A stretch of DNA of 54,384 nucleotides. Source: Myxococcales bacterium UBA5297. Its GTDB lineage: Bacteria > Myxococcota > Myxococcia > Myxococcales > UBA5297. Shown piece by piece: positions 48,368 through 54,384 of the stretch; position 1 is the stretch's first letter, and every line of letters starts with the position of its first letter. The DNA is taken from positions 73,112 through 127,495 of the forward strand of contig DHSB01000076.1 in the NCBI GenBank assembly GCA_002408385.1, in the 5' to 3' direction. Position numbers and translations under genes: made by a program. The notes under the pieces are model-generated. The model ran no database searches. It was given only the letters and a program-made list of their open reading frames with translations, and was not told the DNA's origin.

Positions 48368-50374
48368 GTGAAGGACCGAGGCGACGACCGGCGGACGAGT
48401 GAGCGCTCGGGCGGCCCTCCCGATTCGCCGGGCTCGGCCGCGTGCGTTCCCGAGCCCCTGCTCGAGCACGCCCGGCTCATCGTCCTCTCCCGTCGGCCCC
48501 CGGCCGCGGGCTGGAAGCTGCACGCGGCCGCGGGCGCCGTCGAGCTTCTGGGCCTGTCACCCGAAGAGATTGGCGGGGCCGACTTCGGCTCGCTCGTCCA
48601 CGAGGCCGATCGCGCTCGGGTCCGGCAAGCGCTCGAATCGCGTTCCGGTCGGCATCCGCTCGAGCTCGAGTACCGGCTGGTCACCCGCGCCGGCGAGGTC
48701 CACTGGATTCGCGAGCAGAGCCTGGCTGAAGACCAAGGCGGACAGCGGCTCGAGCGCTGCCTGCTCGCCGACATCAGCGCTCAGGTCCACTGCGCCGAGT
48801 CGGTCGGCGCGGCGGGCGAGAAGCTCGAGCGCAAGACCGCCGAATGCGAACGGCTCGAGCGCTTCCTGACCGACAAGGTGCAGGCCGCGGTCGCGGCCGA
48901 GCGGGCCTTGCGCGAGAGCGAGGAGCGGCTGCGCGCCCTGATCAACGCCACCCCCGACATCATCTGCTTCAAGGACGGCAAGGGCCGCTGGCTGGAGGCG
49001 AACGAGGCGGACCTCGAGCTCTTCGAGCTGCGCGGGGTCGACTACCGCGGCAAGACCGACTCGGAGCTGGCCAAGTACAGCCCGTTCTTCACCGAGCCCT
49101 TCTACGCCTGCGAGGTGAGCGACGAGGCCGCCTGGCGGGCCGGCCGCTACTCGCGCGGCGACGAGGTCATCTCCAAGCCCAACGGCGTGGTGAAGGTCTA
49201 CGACGTCATCAAGGTGCCCCTCTTCGCGCCCGACGGCGGCCGCAAGGGGCTCGTCGTGCTCGGCCGGGACGTGACCGAGCAGAAGCGCTACGAACACGCG
49301 CTGCGCCTCAGCGAGCGCCACCTTGCCAACATCGTCGCCGCCCTGCCCGACGGAGTGGCGCTGTTCGACGAGCGCGGCAGGCTCCGCCTGCTCAACCCGG
49401 CCGGCGAGCGGATCCTGGGAGTCGAAGCGAAGACCCTGCTCGGCAAGGAGCACACCTCCCTGCAGTTTGCGGCGCGACGAGCCGACGGGTGTCCGCTCGA
49501 CGAGCCGAACGGTCCTTTCGACCGCCTCTGGCACCACGGGGAGCCTGTCGAGGGGCTCGAGGTGAGGACCGAGCGCCGGGACGGCAGCCGAGTCACCCTG
49601 CTCGTCAATGCGGCGCGGCTGCAGAACGGCGCGCGCACCGTGCTCCTCGCCTTCCAGGACATCACCGGGCGCGCCGAGCTCGACCGGCTGCGCAGTGAGT
49701 TCATGAGCGTCGCCTCCCACGAGCTGCGCACCCCGCTCACCCCGCTCAGCCTCATCCTTCAGCGGGCCCTGCGCCGAGCGAGCAGAGGCGAGCTTCTCGA
49801 GAGCGGGACGCTCGAGCGGATGCAGCGCCAGGTCCGGCGCCTCACCGAGCTCGTCGGGACGCTGCTCGACGTCTCGCGCCTGGAGCAGGGCACGCTGGTG
49901 CTCGAGCCGCGGGCGATCGATCTGGCGGCGCTCGCCGCTTCGATAGTCGACGACTTCCAGCAGCAGGCACAGCAGCGGGCGATCACGCTGAAGGTGCGTC
50001 GCGGGCCGACCTTGGTCCGCGCCGACCCGGTGCGCATCGAGCAGGTGCTCGCCAACCTCCTGGACAACGCGGTCAGGTACACGCCCGAGACCTCGAGCGT
50101 GGAGGTGGAGATCACCGGCGGCGAGGACCAGGTGCGCCTCGCGGTGATCGACCACGGCACGGGCTTGCCGCCCCAGGTCTGCCAGAAGCTCTTCGACCGC
50201 TTCTACCACGCCACCACCGACGTGGCCGCCCGGCAGCCGGGGCTCGGGCTCGGGCTCTACGTCGCCCACCAGCTCGTCGAGCAGCACGGAGGGACGATCG
50301 ACTGCGACAGCAAGCCTGGCGTGGGCAGCACCTTCGCCATCACCCTCCCGGCGGCCAAAGCGGAGACCGAGTAG
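48368..50374 (+). CDS. Cytosolic hybrid-free PAS-PAS-PAS histidine kinase
   Basis: About 668 residues with no transmembrane segment. PAS1 (about 35-145), a coiled coil (about 150-195), PAS2 (about 200-320, I-N-A-T-P-D-I-I-C-F-K-D-G) and PAS3 (about 330-440, L-P-D-G-V-A-L-F-D-E-R-G-R) precede HisKA (S-H-E-L-R-T-P-L, His about 450) and HATPase_c (L-L-D-N-A-V-R-Y, D-H-G-T-G-L, G-L-G-L-G-L-Y). The start is uncertain: GTG 48368 is used, but GTG 48305 is possible; neither has a good Shine-Dalgarno. No response regulator is adjacent, so it may signal to a distant receiver. Confidence 0.85.
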   Translation: MKDRGDDRRTSERSGGPPDSPGSAACVPEPLLEHARLIVLSRRPPAAGWKLHAAAGAVELLGLSPEEIGGADFGSLVHEADRARVRQALESRSGRHPLELEYRLVTRAGEVHWIREQSLAEDQGGQRLERCLLADISAQVHCAESVGAAGEKLERKTAECERLERFLTDKVQAAVAAERALRESEERLRALINATPDIICFKDGKGRWLEANEADLELFELRGVDYRGKTDSELAKYSPFFTEPFYACEVSDEAAWRAGRYSRGDEVISKPNGVVKVYDVIKVPLFAPDGGRKGLVVLGRDVTEQKRYEHALRLSERHLANIVAALPDGVALFDERGRLRLLNPAGERILGVEAKTLLGKEHTSLQFAARRADGCPLDEPNGPFDRLWHHGEPVEGLEVRTERRDGSRVTLLVNAARLQNGARTVLLAFQDITGRAELDRLRSEFMSVASHELRTPLTPLSLILQRALRRASRGELLESGTLERMQRQVRRLTELVGTLLDVSRLEQGTLVLEPRAIDLAALAASIVDDFQQQAQQRAITLKVRRGPTLVRADPVRIEQVLANLLDNAVRYTPETSSVEVEITGGEDQVRLAVIDHGTGLPPQVCQKLFDRFYHATTDVAARQPGLGLGLYVAHQLVEQHGGTIDCDSKPGVGSTFAITLPAAKAETE

Positions 50375-50390
50375 CCGCTCGCGCTTTGAT

Positions 50391-50405
50391 TAGGCCGAAG
50401 GCCTA
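50391..50405. terminator. Short hairpin between convergent genes
   Basis: TAGGCC (50391-50396), GAA, GGCCTA (50400-50405) is a perfect 6-bp stem in the 28-bp space between the kinase stop and the ClpX-like gene. It includes that gene's stop codon. It may act as a compact terminator for both strands, but has no T-run. Confidence 0.35.
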
Positions 50406-51554
50406 CTTCGACGCCGCGGCCTGCAGGGCGGCCCGCACCATCGCCCCGGTGATCAAGAGGTTGAAGCCGCCCCGCTCGTTCGGCTGGAGCGCCCCTGAGC
50501 CCCAGGGGTCGAACTCGAGCGGCGCGACGACCCGGGAGAAGACCGTGCGCAGGGCCCGCGCGCCCATCCGCGCGCTGCGATCGGCCTGCTCGGCGATGAG
50601 CGCGGCGGCCTCCGCATCGATCTCCAGCGCGATGCCCTGAGCGGCGAAGTAGGCCTGCGAGCGCCGGAAGGGCGACTCGGGCGCCTCGCGCAGGATCTGC
50701 TGCAGCACCGGGAGCGTCAGCTCGGCCAGCAGCAGCACGCTCTCGAAGCGCGAGGCGAACTGCGGCACCATCCCGTACTCGAAGAGGTCCTCCATGCGGA
50801 AGAACTCCCCGAGCGCGAAGCGGGTCTCGAAGCGCAGGTTCCCGTCGGCCGACTGCACCATCGTCGAGCGCAGCTTCACGCCGCTGCCCGGGGCTATCAC
50901 CCGCGCGTAGACCTGCTCGTACAAGCCCTCGAACGCGCCGCCGCAGATGAACATCATCCGGCGCGTGTCGATCTCGAGCGTGCGCAGCTCCTCGCGCTCG
51001 CCGGCGCGCACCCGGCAGCGGATGGGCACGAGGCTGCCCTCCATCAGCGTCAGCAACCCCTGCTGCAGCGCGATGCCGATGGGGTTCGCCTTGCCGGCGA
51101 GCTTGGCGGACATCTTGTCGATCTCGTCGATGCAGACCGTCGCCCGGGCCATCGTGCGCTCGAGCTCCTCGGCGCTCGGCGTGTGGCCAATCTCCGCGCG
51201 GGCGCGCCCCTCGACCGCGGCGAGCAGCCGGTCGGGCCGGAACTCGAGCCGCTCGGCGTCGACGAGCAGGTTGGCGTTGATCACCGCCATCGCGCGGAAG
51301 GCCGCGTACTCGGGCCGCTCGCGAAACAGCCGCTGGACCGCGCGCATGATGGTCGTCTTGCCGGTGCCCGAGTTGCCGACCAGCAACAGGTTGCCCGGCA
51401 CCGCGCCGGTGGTGTGCTTGTGGATGGCGAGCGCGACCGGCCGCAGCACCTCGTCCTGACCGAGGACGCTGGCGCGCAGGGCCTCGAAGATCTCGGTCGG
51501 CGTGACCTGGTTCGGTTGGCGGACCGGCTGGGCGTTGACCGGAACGAGCGGCAT
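50403..51554 (-). CDS. ClpX-like AAA+ ATPase without zinc domain
   Basis: A 383-residue AAA+ protein. Walker A is G-N-S-G-T-G-K-T-T, Walker B V-C-I-D-E-I-D-K-M, followed by 'P-I-G-I-A-L-Q-Q-G-L-L-T-L-M-E-G', 'M-M-F-I-C-G-G-A-F-E-G-L' and the Arg-bearing 'P-Q-F-A-S-R-F-E-S-V', all in the order seen in ClpX. The ClpX zinc-binding N-domain is absent. The G-Y-V-G pore loop is not visible, and the I-G-F loop that docks ClpP is replaced by A-P-G-S-G-V-K-L. It is therefore a stand-alone remodelling ATPase rather than a ClpP partner (inference). ATG 51554 follows GAGGA. It pairs with the unknown gene upstream. Confidence 0.82.
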   Translation of the reverse strand: MPLVPVNAQPVRQPNQVTPTEIFEALRASVLGQDEVLRPVALAIHKHTTGAVPGNLLLVGNSGTGKTTIMRAVQRLFRERPEYAAFRAMAVINANLLVDAERLEFRPDRLLAAVEGRARAEIGHTPSAEELERTMARATVCIDEIDKMSAKLAGKANPIGIALQQGLLTLMEGSLVPIRCRVRAGEREELRTLEIDTRRMMFICGGAFEGLYEQVYARVIAPGSGVKLRSTMVQSADGNLRFETRFALGEFFRMEDLFEYGMVPQFASRFESVLLLAELTLPVLQQILREAPESPFRRSQAYFAAQGIALEIDAEAAALIAEQADRSARMGARALRTVFSRVVAPLEFDPWGSGALQPNERGGFNLLITGAMVRAALQAAASK

Positions 51555-51697
51555 GGGGAAAGGTCCTCGGAAAAGAGCTCGTCGAGAAGGCGACAGCCTA
51601 GCAGAGCCCCCGGGCGACGGATGGGCCCGCCCGGCCCCTTGCCCTGCGTTCACGCGAGGCCTGGGCGCCGAGGCCGGCGCCGCCAAGGCTCCGACTC

Positions 51698-51826
51698 TCG
51701 ACAATCGGGAGGCGGAGTCGAGAGGCGCTCGTATCCGGTCCCCCAAGACGCCGGGCCGCAGGCACGAAGGCTGGCACTCCGGCTGACCGGTTGGCGCTCG
51801 AAGGATTCTTCGACACCTCTTCAGTA
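51698..51826 (+). repeat. Dispersed repeat family A, copy 3
   Basis: The most complete copy: GGGAGGCGGAGTCGAG, TATCCGGTCCCCC, GCCGGGCCGCAGGCACGAAG, CTCCGGCTGACCGGTTGG, CGCTCGAAGGATTCTTCGAC and CTCTTCAGT. It fills the gap between two same-strand genes and runs up to the upstream gene's stop codon (51821-51823). Confidence 0.85.
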
Positions 51827-53122
51827 GTCCGAAGCCTCGGGCACGAAGTTCGCGACCAGGTTGTCTATCCGCAGGGAGTTGGGCGCGCTGCTCGGCTGGC
51901 GATGGGCGTCGAGCTGCCGGTAGACCACCGTCTGGCCCTGGACCTGATCGATCACGATGAGCAGGCGCCACCCCGAGCCATGGCGGGCGAAGACCGCCTC
52001 GAACTCGCGCCGCGGCAGCACGCGCGCCGCGCCGTACGGGTTGCCGTTCACGTCGACGCAGACGTAGCGGATCTCCTCGGGCTCCTCGCGCTCGAGCAGC
52101 ACGTTCATGACCCAGATCTCGCCGGGGTGCGGCACGAGGTGCTGCGGCAAAGGGGCCGCCGCGCCGTACTCGGTCGCCGCGGGCGCGGCCGCCGGTAGCG
52201 TCGGCTCGACCTCGAGCACCATCGCGACCAGCTCGAAGATGCCCGGGAACCGCGCCAGATCGAAACGGTCGACCCAGCGCTCGCCGCGGTGGCTCGCGAG
52301 CCGGCCGTGAAACGAGCTGCCGCGCTCGTGCGTCGCGGTGAAGCGATAGCGGGTGCCGCCCAGGTCGAAGTCCTGGTGCACCTCGAGCCTGCCGGTGGCG
52401 TCGAGCCCGATGAGCGCCTCGGGGCCGAAGCGCGCGAGCAGAGAGACGGTCAGCGCCTCGGGCTCCGGCGGCAACGGATGGAGCCTGGCGGGCTGTTCGG
52501 CGGGCGCCGGGGCCTGCGCGAGCGGCGCCGGCCGCATCCGCGCAAACGCGTCCGACAGATAGAGCTCGAGGTCGGTCAGGCTCGGGTAGTCCTCGAGCCG
52601 CAGCGCCGGTGAGTCGGGGCTGACGGCGAAGGGGGTGCCGTGGCGCGGCGCGACGCGCCCGACCCGGATGCCGTCGGGCCCGCCGTGCAGCTCGAAGGTG
52701 TGCTCGACCGTCTTCACCTCGGCGACGATGATGAGGCGCTTCGGATCGGCCTTGGGGACCAGGCCGAGCGGCTGCAGGCGCCCGGCGACATCGCGCAGGT
52801 AGCCCAGGCGCACCTTGAGCGCAACCGCGAGCCGGTCCTGGACCGCCGCGGCGCGGTCGAGGTCGTAGAACTCGAGCGGCGGCAGCGCGGCGAGGGGCGG
52901 GTCGAGAAACTGCAGCTTGTCGTGGCCCACCACCGAGAAGCGCGCCGTGGTCACCGGCGCGTTGTTGAGGGGATTGACCACGCGGCCGGGCGCAAAGCTG
53001 AGCGCGCCCTGGAGCCTCTGGCCATCGGGCGCGAGCTGAACCGGGATGCCGAGCGCGGTGAGCTTGCGGGTGGCGATCTGCTGCAGCCGTTCGCGGGATA
53101 CGCCCGACTTCGCGCCGCTCAT
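51821..53122 (-). CDS. Unknown protein paired with the ClpX-like ATPase
   Basis: A 433-residue protein without signal peptide or membrane segments. I do not recognise the family. The N-terminal part (about 1-130) is mixed alpha/beta with 'R-L-Q-G-A-L-S-F-A-P-G-R'. A Pro/Ala linker lies near 196-225, and a beta-rich C-terminal part (about 230-430) contains 'R-Y-R-F-T-A-T-H-E-R-G' and 'I-R-Y-V-C-V-D-V-N-G-N-P-Y-G-A-A-R-V-L-P'. It lies upstream of, and in the same direction as, the ClpX-like ATPase gene with a repeat-filled 266-bp gap, so an adaptor or substrate role is conceivable but unproven. Confidence 0.7.
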   Translation of the reverse strand: MSGAKSGVSRERLQQIATRKLTALGIPVQLAPDGQRLQGALSFAPGRVVNPLNNAPVTTARFSVVGHDKLQFLDPPLAALPPLEFYDLDRAAAVQDRLAVALKVRLGYLRDVAGRLQPLGLVPKADPKRLIIVAEVKTVEHTFELHGGPDGIRVGRVAPRHGTPFAVSPDSPALRLEDYPSLTDLELYLSDAFARMRPAPLAQAPAPAEQPARLHPLPPEPEALTVSLLARFGPEALIGLDATGRLEVHQDFDLGGTRYRFTATHERGSSFHGRLASHRGERWVDRFDLARFPGIFELVAMVLEVEPTLPAAAPAATEYGAAAPLPQHLVPHPGEIWVMNVLLEREEPEEIRYVCVDVNGNPYGAARVLPRREFEAVFARHGSGWRLLIVIDQVQGQTVVYRQLDAHRQPSSAPNSLRIDNLVANFVPEASDY

Positions 53123-53578
53123 GGTCTATGCACCTCCGTTGTCCGATCGATCAGAAAGCCTATCCGCAAACCCCAGCGCCGCGCGCTGCCGGCGGGGCGC
53201 GGGTGCCGAGGGGGCTTGGGGACCCATCCGGCAGAGCCTGACCAGATTGGCAAGAGTCTGAAGCCTGAAGTCTGACGCCTTTGGCCTGCCGGCCGCCCCG
53301 ACATCCCGGAGTCGGCTTGGTTCCGACTCGGCCGGCTTGGGAGTTGGAGCCCTTGTCATCGTGGCCCTCCGAGCCCCGGCCGTGCTTCCTCGCCCGGAGG
53401 GCACGCCATCCAGTTCGGGCCGCGAGAGCGCGCGGGCATCGGAGACGACTGCGCGGGGTGGCTCGGTCGATTCGCCGCTCTCGCCTGCGAGCTTCTGGCT
53501 GGATCCTGCTTCGAGCTGCTGGAGTGAGCGCTGCTGCAGGCGGCCGGGCGCCGCCAGCGGCGATGATGCGCGCGCGTC
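53123..53578. other. Gene-free region with one hairpin
   Basis: A 456-bp gap between two minus-strand genes. GAGTCGG (53309-53315) and CCGACTC (53323-53329) form a perfect 7-bp stem with a seven-base loop, which may terminate uridine kinase transcription. CTGAAGCCTGAAGTCTGA near 53250 is a short internal repeat. No coding signal was seen. Confidence 0.4.
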
Positions 53579-54199
53579 CTACTTCGGGAGCCGCTGCCGG
53601 ATGGCGCCGACGACCATGTCAATGGAGACGTCGTTGTTGCCGCCGTGGGGAATGATGATGTCGGCCCAGCGCTTGGAGGGCTCGACGAAGCCGTAGTGCA
53701 TCGGGCGCACCGACTTGAAGTACTGGTTCACGATGGCATCGAAGTCGCGGCCCCGCTCCTTGATGTCGCGGGTGAGCCTGCGGACGATGCGCACGTCGCC
53801 GTCGGCGTCGACGAAGATGCGCACGTCGAGCTCCTTGCGGACCGCCTCGATGCCGAGCACCAGGATGCCCTCGATGACGATGGCGTCGCCGGGCTCGACC
53901 GGGATCGTCTCCTTCTCGCGCACGCAGTTGACGAAGCTGTACCTGGGCTTCTGGATCCGGTGGCCAGCCTTCAGCTCACGCAGGTGCTCGACGAGCAGGT
54001 CGGTGTCGAAGGCGTCCGGGTGGTCGAAGTTGACCAGCAGCCGCTCCTCGAAGCTCATGTCCGACAGGTCCCGGTAGTACGAGTCCTGGTCGATGAAGGA
54101 GAGCCGACAGTCCTTCAGCCGGTCGCAAATTTTCCGGGCAACAGTGGTCTTTCCAGAAGCAGTTCCGCCGGCGATTCCAACGACGAGGGGGTGGGGCAT
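53579..54199 (-). CDS. udk: Uridine kinase
   Basis: A 206-residue nucleoside kinase. It has a P-loop G-I-A-G-G-T-A-S-G-K-T-T, 'D-Q-D-S-Y-Y-R-D-L', 'N-F-D-H-P-D-A-F-D', 'V-I-E-G-I-L' and 'R-R-L-T-R-D-I-K-E-R-G-R'. It phosphorylates uridine and cytidine in pyrimidine salvage. ATG 54199 (M-P-H-P-L-V-V-G-I-A-G-G) fits the usual family start, but there is no clear Shine-Dalgarno. The frame remains open upstream to the end of the window, so a longer product cannot be excluded. Confidence 0.92.
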   Translation of the reverse strand: MPHPLVVGIAGGTASGKTTVARKICDRLKDCRLSFIDQDSYYRDLSDMSFEERLLVNFDHPDAFDTDLLVEHLRELKAGHRIQKPRYSFVNCVREKETIPVEPGDAIVIEGILVLGIEAVRKELDVRIFVDADGDVRIVRRLTRDIKERGRDFDAIVNQYFKSVRPMHYGFVEPSKRWADIIIPHGGNNDVSIDMVVGAIRQRLPK

Positions 54200-54384
54200 G
54201 GCGGCGCGGATACTAGCAGGAAACGTTGGCCAGTCCACAAGCTCGGAAAGGGATTTTCTCAGCTCCTCGCGGGCCGTGTAGGCGAACGTGGGCTTGGGTG
54301 ATCGCGTGGCCTTCGGGCTCCCTGTAGATGAGGCGAAGCGCCGGGCGGCCGCTCGCGGGCCGAGCCCGGCACGGCGTCGCGGTC
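54200..54384. other. Window end upstream of uridine kinase
   Basis: No gene is identified. On the minus strand the uridine kinase frame continues open through this segment with a plausible stretch A-R-E-E-L-R-K-S-L-S-E-L. This could be an N-terminal extension or a chance frame in GC-rich DNA. Confidence 0.3.

Overview
This is a 54.4 kb chromosomal window of very high GC content from a Gram-negative bacterium, most likely a member of the Myxococcota or a close deltaproteobacterial relative. The evidence is a MYXO-CTERM-like surface protein, many lipoproteins with C-terminal lipoboxes, ASH (choice-of-anchor D) and MopE-like Cys-rich proteins, an exopolysaccharide operon whose gene content recalls the eps locus of Myxococcus xanthus, and strong G/C preference at codon third positions. 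No rRNA, tRNA, CRISPR array, insertion sequence or phage gene was recognised. Functions are assigned from sequence motifs and memory of the families; no database search was run.

Layout. 1-7.2 kb: the tail of a heptapeptide-repeat protein, a DUF2807 lipoprotein, an OPT-family transporter, a MYXO-CTERM Cys-rich protein, a small lipoprotein, a probable gene remnant and a Uma2-family nuclease. 7.6-18.4 kb: a tightly packed, translationally coupled plus-strand exopolysaccharide operon (small membrane protein, receiver protein, Wzz-type chain-length protein, Wzy/ligase, processive GT2, a BY-kinase-like protein without a Walker A motif, a GT2-acyltransferase fusion, a GH44 hydrolase, a glycosyltransferase-WecG/TagA fusion). 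18.7-29.6 kb: a metallo-beta-lactamase-fold protein, two ASH-domain lipoproteins, a PspC-domain protein, PolX, a THUMP protein, a histidine kinase divergent from a UvsE-type UV endonuclease, and a NifX-like protein. 29.9-37.4 kb (minus strand): a complete methylmalonyl-CoA module with split B12-dependent mutase, MeaB, epimerase and a four-subunit Na+-pumping decarboxylase, with no biotin carboxylase. It would interconvert succinyl-CoA and propionyl-CoA and couple decarboxylation to Na+ export.

38.2-46.9 kb (plus strand): a set of five genes that looks like an organophosphate-scavenging unit: two organophosphate:phosphate antiporters (OPA/GlpT family), an OprO/OprP-like porin, a very large PHP-domain (CehA-like) lipoprotein and a HAD-phosphatase lipoprotein. 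47.3-54.4 kb: a secreted MORN/YwqK-like protein, a three-PAS histidine kinase, a divergent ClpX-like AAA+ ATPase paired with an unknown protein, and uridine kinase.

Several families of short dispersed repeats, most able to form hairpins, occupy the spaces between genes, often immediately after stop codons. A four-copy 52-bp hairpin tandem repeat follows glpT. The most promising candidates for undescribed biology are the organophosphate locus, the ClpX-like ATPase with its partner, and the fused or degenerate enzymes of the exopolysaccharide operon.
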